Assembly (NCBI GenBank): GCA_035705495.1
Contig: DASSWB010000098.1
Span: 1-64,000, forward strand
DNA: 64,000 bases
Direction: 5' to 3'
DNA from: DASSWB01 sp035705495
GTDB lineage: Bacteria > Bacteroidota > Bacteroidia > Flavobacteriales > Flavobacteriaceae
Shown: piece after piece, positions 44,301-52,637 of the stretch
How the letters are laid out: each line of letters opens with the position of its first letter
How positions within the stretch are numbered: the stretch's first letter is position 1
Translations under genes and position numbers: made by a program
Notes under the pieces: generated by a model
What the model was told of the DNA's origin: nothing
The model's input: the letters and a program-made list of their open reading frames with translations, nothing else
Databases searched by the model: none

Positions 44301-44681
44301 ATGAAAAAAGCATTCGCAGTACTTTTTATATCAGCAATCTTAACCAGTTGTGGTATATTAAATGGAAATAACCCAATGACAGCATTCATTGTTAAAAATA
44401 CTTCTGAAAAACCAATAAATTTTTCAGCCAGTGTTTTGAAACATTCTCAAATTATGGGTCCTCAAATAATAGATAATTCATTTACAGTAAAGCCAAAAGA
44501 TAGTATAATTGTTAGACAAACCTACTTTAAGCGAGATGGAGAAAATCCTCAAAATTGGTTTCAAGAATTTAAAATTTTTCCAGTTGATGGAATTGAACTG
44601 AATGACCCAAAAAAAGCAGAAAATTGGGTAAAGTCTTCAAAAGACAATATTCCAATATATACGTTTACAATTAATAAATAA
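44301..44681 (+). CDS. Small lipoprotein of unknown function
   Basis: This 126-residue protein carries a lipoprotein signal with lipobox LTSC (Cys17) followed by a strand-rich domain including VKNTSEKPINFSASV. No family is recognised. It is the first gene of an AT-rich cassette placed between the methyltransferase and glycosyltransferase genes, and is followed after 5 bases by another exported protein, suggesting a two-gene unit. Confidence 0.7.
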   Translation: MKKAFAVLFISAILTSCGILNGNNPMTAFIVKNTSEKPINFSASVLKHSQIMGPQIIDNSFTVKPKDSIIVRQTYFKRDGENPQNWFQEFKIFPVDGIELNDPKKAENWVKSSKDNIPIYTFTINK

Positions 44682-44686
44682 TAGTT

Positions 44687-45571
44687 ATGAGATATTTGAT
44701 TTTCCTGTTATTAATGACCAGCAATATTTTTGCACAAGAATCAGAATTATTAGAACGCTTAGTTGCACTTGATAATAATGGCTTGACCTTTTATAATATG
44801 GATGGTTATAACATAACCAGTCAGACATTCAATGATTCTTTTACAGAAAAAAATCTGAAAAAAGTTTATAGAAAATATTCCGTAAAAAAGGAAAGTAAAA
44901 CTAAAGACGAAAAATTACCTTTCAATAACTATTATGTGACCAATGATGAAAAAATCACTGAAAAATTGGTTCAGAACAATTCATTTTACTTTGTTGAAAA
45001 CCCCGAGAACAACAGGATTACAGTTATTCACTTCAGCGCAATTAATAAAAGAGACAAGGATTTTGAACGAACCATTCTAATTCCAATAATTAAAAAAACA
45101 ATACCACGGGAAAACTATGTCTCAACGACAATTGACAGTATTAATTTTGCTGGTAGGAAAATCAAATTGGGAAACAACTGTTACTGGACACATATAAATG
45201 CGGTTCAATGTCCATATTATGGAGAAATGAATTGGTCAGTCCACAAAGATTTGGAAGATGCAAAAAATACAGTTGAGCAACAGTTTGAAATAACAAAATC
45301 AAGAAAAAACGGGAAAGTAATTTCAGAAGAAATTGTTGAGATAATATTTGAAGGCACAGAGACGGAAGCAAAAAAGGTTATTTATGATTTTACAGGAATG
45401 ACTTCTGTATTGGCAAGTATGTCTGAGGGAAAAACATTGACCATTTTCTATGTAGCTGCGAAAGTCAGGAATAATTATGTTAGTTGCGTTTTGAGCTTTT
45501 GGAATAATGACGCAATAACCGAAAATGGACTTGCGCCATTGTTGGAAGAAGTAATGCAACTGAAAAAATAA
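44687..45571 (+). CDS. Exported protein of unknown function
   Basis: This 294-residue protein has an N-terminal signal peptide (cleavage expected after IFA, near residue 16) and a lysine-rich mature part with no motif I can name. Its base composition is visibly more AT-rich than the neighbouring genes. It follows the small lipoprotein gene after 5 bases, and the two exported products may act together at the cell envelope. Confidence 0.7.
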   Translation: MRYLIFLLLMTSNIFAQESELLERLVALDNNGLTFYNMDGYNITSQTFNDSFTEKNLKKVYRKYSVKKESKTKDEKLPFNNYYVTNDEKITEKLVQNNSFYFVENPENNRITVIHFSAINKRDKDFERTILIPIIKKTIPRENYVSTTIDSINFAGRKIKLGNNCYWTHINAVQCPYYGEMNWSVHKDLEDAKNTVEQQFEITKSRKNGKVISEEIVEIIFEGTETEAKKVIYDFTGMTSVLASMSEGKTLTIFYVAAKVRNNYVSCVLSFWNNDAITENGLAPLLEEVMQLKK

Positions 45572-45607
45572 TCAATGTAAAACTCACTTTATCAGCTATA
45601 GGCCGAA

Positions 45608-46066
45608 ATGAATAGAGATAAAAAACCGTTATTTAGAAAAGTCAACACGCGAGCAAGAGGAGTTCGACACAATTTTGGTGGTGATTTTAAAAGTTCAAGA
45701 AACAAAAAACGGGAAACAATTGAACAAACAAAAGGGTCGATGCACGGTAAAAATGAAAGAGGACTTGATTACACGCCTCTTTTCAGGTTTCTTTTGTCCA
45801 AAATTGGAAGTGATTGGAATGAAGTGTTCAGCGAAGCAAAATCACGTTTGGATAAGACGGAACCAATTTTTTGGGTGGTAGCACTTAATGAAGAAGATAA
45901 AAAAGATTATATACGAGTAGGAGAATCTTCCTATTTGACAGGAATGTATGTCGATAATGACAGTAAATTACAACTAACAAATCCTGAATTAAAAGCAAAA
46001 GACCTGACGCCATTCTGTGATTGTTGTACGCACACATTGAATGGAAAAGTATTCGGAACTGAATAA
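45608..46066 (+). CDS. Conserved-looking hypothetical protein with CDCCTH motif
   Basis: This 152-residue soluble protein has a very basic N-terminus (RKVNTRARGVRHNFGGDFKSSRN), a central helical part and a C-terminal cysteine-histidine cluster CDCCTH that could bind metal. I have an impression of similar hypothetical proteins in many bacteria, but no known role. There is no signal peptide, unlike the two genes before it. It is the last gene of the AT-rich cassette; the glycosyltransferase promoter follows at 46139. Confidence 0.65.
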   Translation: MNRDKKPLFRKVNTRARGVRHNFGGDFKSSRNKKRETIEQTKGSMHGKNERGLDYTPLFRFLLSKIGSDWNEVFSEAKSRLDKTEPIFWVVALNEEDKKDYIRVGESSYLTGMYVDNDSKLQLTNPELKAKDLTPFCDCCTHTLNGKVFGTE

Positions 46067-46138
46067 TATCATAGACAAATAATTGCTTCCTTGGTAATTG
46101 AAGTTTTTGATCTTTATCAGATAAATTACAGAAAACCG

Positions 46139-46146
46139 TAAATTTG
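46139..46146 (+). promoter_or_regulatory. Promoter -7 box of the glycosyltransferase gene
   Basis: TAAATTTG matches TAnnTTTG exactly and lies 14 bases before the TTG start at 46161, supporting that unusual start codon and a nearly leaderless message. Confidence 0.5.
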
Positions 46147-46160
46147 TCCAAAGCATCAAT

Positions 46161-47009
46161 TTGAAAATATACATTGTCATTCCAGCGCATAACGAAGAAG
46201 CTTTGTTAGCCCAAACGCTTCAATCGCTGGCAAATCAAACTTTGCTTCCCGAAAAAGTCGTGTTGGTGGATGATCATTCGACCGATAAAACTGCTGCAAT
46301 TGCTTGGGAATTTGCTTCGAAAAACAATATTTTTTCAGTTGTAAAAACGAACTCTTCCGAAGCGCATTTGCCCGGTAGCAAAGTCATAAACGCTTTTTAT
46401 CGCGGTTTCGAAACTCTGGATGATTCCTTTGATTTGTTGTGTAAGTTTGATGCCGATTTAATTTTCCCCGATAATTATTTGGAAGAAATTGCACTCGCTT
46501 TTCAGCAAAACCCCGAACTGGGAATGGCTGGCGGATTTTGCTACATTCAAAAAAATGGCGAGTTTATATTAGAAAACCTGACGAACAAAGATCACATCCG
46601 TGGCGCTTTGAAAACCTACCGAAAAGAATGTTTTTTTCAAATCGGAAAAATCAAACCGGCGATGGGATGGGATACTTTGGATGAACTTTTAGCGCAATTT
46701 CATGGTTGGGAGATCAAGACTCTTGAAAATCTAAAGGTCAAGCATTTAAAACCAACAGGGGCGACCTACAATAAAGCGGCTAGATATAAACAAGGAGAAG
46801 CTTTTTACAGAATGCGATATGGTTTTCGCCTGACTTTCATTGCTTCTCTAAAATTGGCACTTCGGAAGAAAAACATAGCATTGACCAAAGATTATCTTGT
46901 TGGATTTTATAAAGCCAAAAAAGAGAATCTTTCTTTTCTGGTTTCAGAAAAAGAAGGTGAATTCATTCGAAACCTTCGCTGGAAAAATATTCGAAAAAAA
47001 ATTTTTTAG
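46161..47009 (+). CDS. Family 2 glycosyltransferase
   Basis: This 282-residue protein has the GT-A fold of family 2. It opens with IYIVIPAHNEEALLAQTL, followed by VVLVDDHSTDKTA and the metal-binding DxD in CKFDADLIFP. No membrane segment is seen, so it is cytoplasmic or peripheral. The start codon is TTG 46161, chosen because the promoter box at 46139 leaves no room for a longer frame and because homologous proteins begin here. It may have originally followed the KAS III and methyltransferase genes directly. Confidence 0.88.
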   Translation: MKIYIVIPAHNEEALLAQTLQSLANQTLLPEKVVLVDDHSTDKTAAIAWEFASKNNIFSVVKTNSSEAHLPGSKVINAFYRGFETLDDSFDLLCKFDADLIFPDNYLEEIALAFQQNPELGMAGGFCYIQKNGEFILENLTNKDHIRGALKTYRKECFFQIGKIKPAMGWDTLDELLAQFHGWEIKTLENLKVKHLKPTGATYNKAARYKQGEAFYRMRYGFRLTFIASLKLALRKKNIALTKDYLVGFYKAKKENLSFLVSEKEGEFIRNLRWKNIRKKIF

Positions 47010-47021
47010 TTTCCTTTATTT

Positions 47022-48671
47022 TTATTTAGCCAAAACCATGATTAACGGATTTCCTGTTGATCCGCTGGGAAAAGAAATTCCCAATAACGCAGCAATTGTA
47101 GGCGCAATATCTGTGATTTCCGTTCTTTCAAAACTGCTTCCTCTGTTGATGCCATTGCCGTAGAAAATTAAAGGGACATGGGTATCATAGTTAAATCCGC
47201 TGCCATGTGTGGAGCCGGTTTTGGAATATGAAATGGTTGAAGGTTCCAATTCTATGATTAAATCGCCGCTTCGTTTCTGATGAAATCCATTTTGAATGGC
47301 ATTCGAAATTCCTTTTGTGAAGGATCCACTCGTCATTTGACTTCGCGTGAAAACTTTGTTGACATGGGGAAACTGCAGGGCAAAACGAGCAGTCATTTTT
47401 TCCAAATTCTCTATGTCGATTTTGGCCTCGGCGATTTTTTCATAATCGAAAAAAACCTGATTGTTGGAAATCTCTTCTATCAAATCGGAACTTCCAAACG
47501 AATCCATGATTTTTTCATTTAAAAATTCTTGGAATTCCGAAAAACTAAACAATCCCGCAGGAATTTTCAAAGATTTCAAATAAGCGGGAACATGAACACC
47601 TGCATGATCTGCGGTAAGAAAAATCGTGTAATTTCCTTTACCAACTCTTTTATCGAGTTCCTTCAACAATCGCGCAATATCTTTATCCAAACGCAAATAA
47701 GTATCTTCTACTTCTTTTGAATTGACGCCAAAATTGTGACCTACATAATCTGTACTTGAAAAACTTAATGTCAGAAAATCGGTAAACTCATCTTGACCCA
47801 ATGCTTCTCCATCAATTGCAGCCAATGCGAAATCCAATGTCAGACTATTTCCGTAAGGCACCGCTTTTAAAATATCAAAACCGTTATTCTGATTTTTTAA
47901 ACTGTTCAAGTCATAAGGGAAAGTGGCGAATTCTTTACCATCAAATCCGCCTTCGTATAAATTTTTATCTTCGCCGCTTTCAACATAACTTGCAATATCA
48001 TATAACGTATTCCATTCTTTCAAATAACTTTTGGCTATTCCTGATTTGTTGAATTGTTTTACCCAATTCGGTAGATTTTGTAAATAATGTGTGCTGCTAA
48101 TAAATTTTCCTTCATCTTTTCCGTGGAACCAATAAGCGGCATTGGCTGTATGTCCCGCGGGCAAAATGGCGCCTCTGTCTTTTAATGCTACACCAATTGT
48201 TTTCCCACGCATTTGTGTGTGCAACCGATTTTCATCGGCAATGGATGTGGTCAGCATGCGGTGCGGTGACATTTTTCCTGCGGATGAAGAAGTGCCTACC
48301 GGCGCAACATTTTCATCCCCGGCACAATAAACTTCATCTTCTTCATTTCGGCTGTACCAGTAGTTGCCAATGATACCGTGAACTTCTGGTGTGGCTCCCG
48401 TAAAAACCGAAGCGTGACCAGGACCGGTATAAGTTGGGACGTAATTGAAATGATTGTTTTTTAAATTATATCCTTCGTTGATCAATTTTTTAAAACCATT
48501 TTCCGAATATTTATCCCAAAACCGGGTGAGATAATCATACCGCATTTGATCGACAACAATACCAATAACAAGCTTCGGTTTGTTTTCCGCGGCGGGGTTG
48601 TTCTCAATTTTGGTTTGTGCATTTATAGAGATAAAAAAGAAAGTGGCAAAGAATAAAAAACGATATTTCAT
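47022..48671 (-). CDS. PafA-type alkaline phosphatase
   Basis: This 549-residue exported enzyme (signal peptide about 1-18, ending INA) belongs to the alkaline phosphatase/nucleotide pyrophosphatase superfamily. VIGIVVDQMRYDYL gives the first metal aspartate, YVPTYTGPGHAS gives the threonine nucleophile expected in PafA, GVAL...ILPAGHTANAAYW and LTADHAGVHVPAYL supply metal-binding histidines and aspartates. PafA enzymes of Bacteroidota are phosphate-insensitive phosphomonoesterases in the periplasm. It converges with the glycosyltransferase gene, with 12 bases between stops. Confidence 0.9.
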   Translation of the reverse strand: MKYRFLFFATFFFISINAQTKIENNPAAENKPKLVIGIVVDQMRYDYLTRFWDKYSENGFKKLINEGYNLKNNHFNYVPTYTGPGHASVFTGATPEVHGIIGNYWYSRNEEDEVYCAGDENVAPVGTSSSAGKMSPHRMLTTSIADENRLHTQMRGKTIGVALKDRGAILPAGHTANAAYWFHGKDEGKFISSTHYLQNLPNWVKQFNKSGIAKSYLKEWNTLYDIASYVESGEDKNLYEGGFDGKEFATFPYDLNSLKNQNNGFDILKAVPYGNSLTLDFALAAIDGEALGQDEFTDFLTLSFSSTDYVGHNFGVNSKEVEDTYLRLDKDIARLLKELDKRVGKGNYTIFLTADHAGVHVPAYLKSLKIPAGLFSFSEFQEFLNEKIMDSFGSSDLIEEISNNQVFFDYEKIAEAKIDIENLEKMTARFALQFPHVNKVFTRSQMTSGSFTKGISNAIQNGFHQKRSGDLIIELEPSTISYSKTGSTHGSGFNYDTHVPLIFYGNGINRGSSFERTEITDIAPTIAALLGISFPSGSTGNPLIMVLAK

Positions 48672-48779
48672 TTTAGAAAGATTTTGCTCAAAATTACGAT
48701 TTTTTATAAAGTGAAAGAAAGCTTAATAAGCCAAATATCATTCAACTTTTTGTTATTTTAGCCTAACAAAAAAGTTTAA

Positions 48780-49520
48780 ATGAAGTACCTTCAATCTATT
48801 GGAGAATACATTTTAATGCTGAAGCAGGTCTTTGGACGAATGACAAAAGGTTCGGTTTTAAGAGGCCTGATTCTCAAGGAAATTGATGATCATATTATTG
48901 GCTCTCTTGGAATTGTAGCTTTTATTTCATTTTTCATTGGGGGAGTAGTCGCGATTCAAACCGCACTCAATATGGACAACCCGCTGGTTCCAAAAACGCT
49001 TATTGGATATGCAGCAAGACAATCGGTTATTTTAGAATTTGCACCTACTTTTATTTCCATTATCATGGCGGGTAAAGTAGGTTCCTCAATTACTTCCAGC
49101 CTAGGAAGTATGCGTGTTACCGAACAGATTGACGCTTTGGAGGTGATGGGAATCAATTCTGTTAATTACCTGATTTTTCCGAAAATAATAGCACTTTCAT
49201 TTTATCCGTTTGTTATTGTTATTTCCATGTTCCTAGGGATTTTGGGAGGTTATGCCGCTGGGGTTTTCGGCGGATTTGTTTCTTCAGACCAATATATTGC
49301 TGGTTTACAGGGTGATTTTAATAGTTTCCATTTGGTTTACGCTTTTATTAAAACATTTTTGTTTGCCTTTATTTTGGCCACAGTTCCGTCTTATCATGGT
49401 TACCATATGAAAGGTGGTGCACTGGAAGTTGGAAAAGCCAGTACAAAAGCTTTCGTTTGGACCAGTGTAATTATAATTATCACAAATTACGTGGTAACAC
49501 AAACACTTTTAAGTGCATGA
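48780..49520 (+). CDS. mlaE: MlaE-family ABC transporter permease
   Basis: This 246-residue membrane protein is the permease of an Mla/Mce-type lipid transporter. It has about five to six hydrophobic segments and the family block VIMAGKVGSSITSSLGSMRVTEQIDALEVMGINSVNYLIFPK. Such systems move phospholipids between inner and outer membranes. It overlaps the ATPase gene by 4 bases (ATGA). The MCE-domain partner (MlaD) is not in this window. Confidence 0.94.
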   Translation: MKYLQSIGEYILMLKQVFGRMTKGSVLRGLILKEIDDHIIGSLGIVAFISFFIGGVVAIQTALNMDNPLVPKTLIGYAARQSVILEFAPTFISIIMAGKVGSSITSSLGSMRVTEQIDALEVMGINSVNYLIFPKIIALSFYPFVIVISMFLGILGGYAAGVFGGFVSSDQYIAGLQGDFNSFHLVYAFIKTFLFAFILATVPSYHGYHMKGGALEVGKASTKAFVWTSVIIIITNYVVTQTLLSA

Positions 49521-50281
49521 TAGTAGTAAACGATATACACAAAAGTTTTGGTGAGGAAGAAATCTTAAAAGGAATCAGCACCAAATTTGACAAGGGGAAA
49601 ACGAACTTAATCATTGGTCAATCAGGTGCGGGTAAAACGGTGTTTCTCAAATGTCTCCTCGGGCTTTTTACACCTGAAGAGGGTTCAATTTTATATGACG
49701 GCCAAAATTATTCGGATTTTTCAGTTGAAGAAAAACGGGAGTTAAGAAAGCAAATGGGAATGGTTTTTCAAGGAGGAGCACTTTTTGATTCTATGACTGT
49801 TGAAGAAAACGTGATGTTTCCTTTGCGGATGTTCACAAAAGAGCGAAAAAGTAAATTATTGGAACGTGTTAAGGAGGTATTGCAAAGGGTGAATTTGGAA
49901 GGTGCCGAAAAAAAATTCCCGTCAGAAATTAGTGGAGGTATGCAAAAAAGGGTGGCAATTGCCAGAGGAATTGTGAATCGGCCGAAATATTTGTTCTGTG
50001 ACGAGCCTAATTCAGGTTTAGACCCTAAAACTGCGACTGTTATTGATCAGCTAATTCAGGAAATTACGCAGGAATATGACATTACCACTATTATTAATAC
50101 GCATGATATGAATTCGGTTCTGGAAATAGGAGAAAAAATCATTTTCTTACGAAAAGGTGTATTGGAATGGTCAGGAACCAAGGACGAAATTCCGAATTCC
50201 GATAATGAATATTTAACTGATTACGTTTATTCTTCAAACCTTTTTCAGAAAGTCCGCATGGCCCAAAAACAGGGTTTATAG
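49517..50281 (+). CDS. mlaF: MlaF-family ABC transporter ATPase
   Basis: This 254-residue ATP-binding subunit has Walker A IIGQSGAGKTVFLK, the Q loop GMVFQGGALFDSMTV, the signature ISGGMQKRVAIARG, Walker B YLFCDEPNSGLD and the switch histidine in NTHDM. It powers lipid transport with MlaE. The start is ATG 49517, overlapping the mlaE stop; an upstream extension of 20 residues would lie inside mlaE and is rejected. Confidence 0.95.
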   Translation: MIVVNDIHKSFGEEEILKGISTKFDKGKTNLIIGQSGAGKTVFLKCLLGLFTPEEGSILYDGQNYSDFSVEEKRELRKQMGMVFQGGALFDSMTVEENVMFPLRMFTKERKSKLLERVKEVLQRVNLEGAEKKFPSEISGGMQKRVAIARGIVNRPKYLFCDEPNSGLDPKTATVIDQLIQEITQEYDITTIINTHDMNSVLEIGEKIIFLRKGVLEWSGTKDEIPNSDNEYLTDYVYSSNLFQKVRMAQKQGL

Positions 50282-50336
50282 AAATCTTGATTTCATTGAA
50301 ATCCCTATCCATTAAGAGACCACCAGTGCTCTTTTT

Positions 50337-52361
50337 CTATATCAATCCTGCCCGTCTTAATAAAGCTTCCGGTTGCGGTTCTTTTCCGCGGAAACGTTTG
50401 TAAAGTATCATCGGATGTTCGGTTCCACCTTTTGAAAGGATATTATCTTTAAAATTTTGGGCTGTTTCCTTGTCGAAAATTCCTTTTTCCTGAAAATATT
50501 CGAAGGTGTCGGCGTCCATGACCTCCGCCCATTTATAGGAATAATATCCTGCTGAATATCCGCCTTGAAAAATATGCGAGAATGAAGTGCTCATGCAATT
50601 CACGCTCACATCGGGAAACAGCTGTGTTGGTTCAAAGGCTTTGGTTTCGTGTACTTTTACATCTTCAATTCCGCTAGGATCGATACCATGCCAGCTTAAA
50701 TCCAATATACCAAAACTCAGCTGCCTTACCGTCTGCATTCCTTCATGAAAAATAGCCGATTTTTTAATTTTTTCGATCAGTTCCATCGGAATGATTTCTC
50801 CTGTTTTGTAATGTTTGGCAAAAAGTTCCAGTGCTTCTTTTTCGTAGCACCAGTTTTCCAAAACCTGACTTGGGAGTTCTACAAAATCCCAATAAACGCT
50901 GGTTCCGCTCAAGCTTGGGTACGTTGTATTCGCCAACATTCCGTGCAGGGCGTGACCAAATTCGTGGAAAAGTGTTGTTACTTCGTTAAATGTAAGCAAT
51001 GAAGGTTCATCCTCGGTGGGTTTGGTGAAATTACAAACGATGGAAATATGCGGACGCTCATTTTGCCCGTTTTTTCTGAACTGAGATTTGTACACAGTCA
51101 TCCACGCGCCGTCTCGTTTTCCAGGTCTCGGATGGAAGTCGGCGTAAAAAAGCGCGATATCATTTCCTGCGGAATCGGTTACATTATAAGTTTTTACATC
51201 TGGATGGTATTTTTCAACATCAGAAATCTCTTCAAAATGTAGATCGTACAACTTATTGGCCACCATAAAAACGCCATCAATTACGTTTTTCAATTCGAAA
51301 TAAGGTTTTAACTGCTCGTCGTCCAGGTCAAAAAGTTTTTGTTTTAGTTTTTCGGCATAATAAGCCGAGTCCCATTTTTGAAGTTGTTCAATTCCGTCAA
51401 GCTCATGTGCGAATTTTTGCAATTCAGAAAATTCATGGTCGGCTGCAGGTTTTGCTTTGGATAGAAGTTCGTCAAGAAAAGCATTCACCGTTTCGGGCGA
51501 TTTTGCCATTCGCTCTTCCAATACAAATTCAGCATGAGTTGCGTAACCCAATAAATTGGCGCGCTTGTGGCGAAGTTTTGCAATTTCCAACACATTTTGT
51601 CGGTTGTCGTTTTCGTCATTGTGAAAAGCCCGCGCACCGAAAGCGATGGCCAATTCTTTTCGCAATTCCCTATTATCGGCATATTTCATGAAAGGAATGT
51701 AGCTGGGGTGATCTAAAGTGATGATCCAACCTTCCTTGTTCTTTTCTTTTGCAATAGCTCTTGCTGCATCTTTTGCACCTTTCGGCAAACCAGACAAACC
51801 CGTTTCGTTAGTAATGTGAAGTTCATATTTATTGGTTTCCGCAAGTACATTTTCGCCGAATTTTAAACTTAGGGAAGACAATTTTTTGTCGATTTCCCGG
51901 AGTTGTTTTTTTTCATCTTCGGAAAGATTTGCGCCATTTCGGGAAAACGCTTTGTATCTTTTGTCGAGTAATGTTTTTTGTTCTGTGTTGAGGTTTAAAC
52001 TTTCTCTTTGCTGATAAACATTTTTTACTTTTTGAAAAAGTTGTTCGTTAAGAATGATGTCATTGCTGAATTCCGACAAAACGGGGGAAATTTCCTGAGC
52101 GATACGCTGGATTTCCTCATTGGTTTCAGCCGAATTCAAATTGAAAAAAATACTGGAAATGCGATCCAGTTTCTCACCCGAAAATTCCAAAGCTTCAATG
52201 GTATTTTCGAAAGTTGGTGCTTCATTTGAATTCACGATTTCATCAATTTCTGCTCTTGCCATTTCAATAGCTTTTTCAAAAGCAGGTTTGAAATCGGAAT
52301 TTTTTATTTTGGAAAATGGAGCCGTTTTGAACGACTGCAATAATGGATTCTCGGTAGTCAT
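50337..52361 (-). CDS. M3 family metallopeptidase (oligopeptidase/dipeptidyl carboxypeptidase)
   Basis: This 674-residue enzyme has the zinc motif HEFGH in TTLFHEFGHALHGML, with a glutamate ligand downstream, and ends with the family signature region MILYKRFRGKEPQPEALLRRAGL. It resembles bacterial oligopeptidase A and dipeptidyl carboxypeptidase, which hydrolyse short peptides. There is no signal peptide, so it is cytosolic and probably recycles peptides. It converges with mlaF. Confidence 0.94.
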   Translation of the reverse strand: MTTENPLLQSFKTAPFSKIKNSDFKPAFEKAIEMARAEIDEIVNSNEAPTFENTIEALEFSGEKLDRISSIFFNLNSAETNEEIQRIAQEISPVLSEFSNDIILNEQLFQKVKNVYQQRESLNLNTEQKTLLDKRYKAFSRNGANLSEDEKKQLREIDKKLSSLSLKFGENVLAETNKYELHITNETGLSGLPKGAKDAARAIAKEKNKEGWIITLDHPSYIPFMKYADNRELRKELAIAFGARAFHNDENDNRQNVLEIAKLRHKRANLLGYATHAEFVLEERMAKSPETVNAFLDELLSKAKPAADHEFSELQKFAHELDGIEQLQKWDSAYYAEKLKQKLFDLDDEQLKPYFELKNVIDGVFMVANKLYDLHFEEISDVEKYHPDVKTYNVTDSAGNDIALFYADFHPRPGKRDGAWMTVYKSQFRKNGQNERPHISIVCNFTKPTEDEPSLLTFNEVTTLFHEFGHALHGMLANTTYPSLSGTSVYWDFVELPSQVLENWCYEKEALELFAKHYKTGEIIPMELIEKIKKSAIFHEGMQTVRQLSFGILDLSWHGIDPSGIEDVKVHETKAFEPTQLFPDVSVNCMSTSFSHIFQGGYSAGYYSYKWAEVMDADTFEYFQEKGIFDKETAQNFKDNILSKGGTEHPMILYKRFRGKEPQPEALLRRAGLI

Positions 52362-52508
52362 AATTTAATTCTTTATCAAAGCTGATAAAGATACGAAGCT
52401 CAATTTTTTTAACAGGAATTTGTTCCTGAAAATGAAGTTAAAAGTTTCTGTGAAGTTCTAAACTTCGCAGAGCGGGGCAATCTTGATTTCCTTGATTGTT
52501 ATTGCTTT

Positions 52509-52604
52509 GCGTTAGGGATTGAAGTGGAAATCCTTTTTGAGACGCAGGAACAAAAAGATTGTAGCGTAAAGCCCGACCCTGAAGCTTTAGCAATAGGGGA
52601 ACGC
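52509..52604 (+). ncRNA. Structured intergenic element, candidate dispersed repeat or ncRNA
   Basis: The outer arms GCGTT (52509-52513) and AACGC (52600-52604) close a fold that contains two inner hairpins: ATCCTTTTTG against CAAAAAGAT (about 52530-52560) and CCCT against AGGG (about 52577-52599). The layout is that of a three-way junction. The phrases GGATTGAAGTGGAAATCC, GATTGTAGCG and AAAGCCCGACCC are familiar to me from intergenic regions of Flavobacteriaceae, but this is from memory and unverified. It lies between the M3 peptidase and CarboxypepD_reg genes, both read on the other strand; no open frame is present. Confidence 0.5.
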
Positions 52605-52637
52605 CCAATTTAAAAACTGAAAAAGTGAATTCCCTTT

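Noticed and set aside
49457..49516. MlaF extension into mlaE
   Set aside because: It would overlap the permease gene by about 60 bases; the ATGA overlap at 49517 is the normal arrangement.
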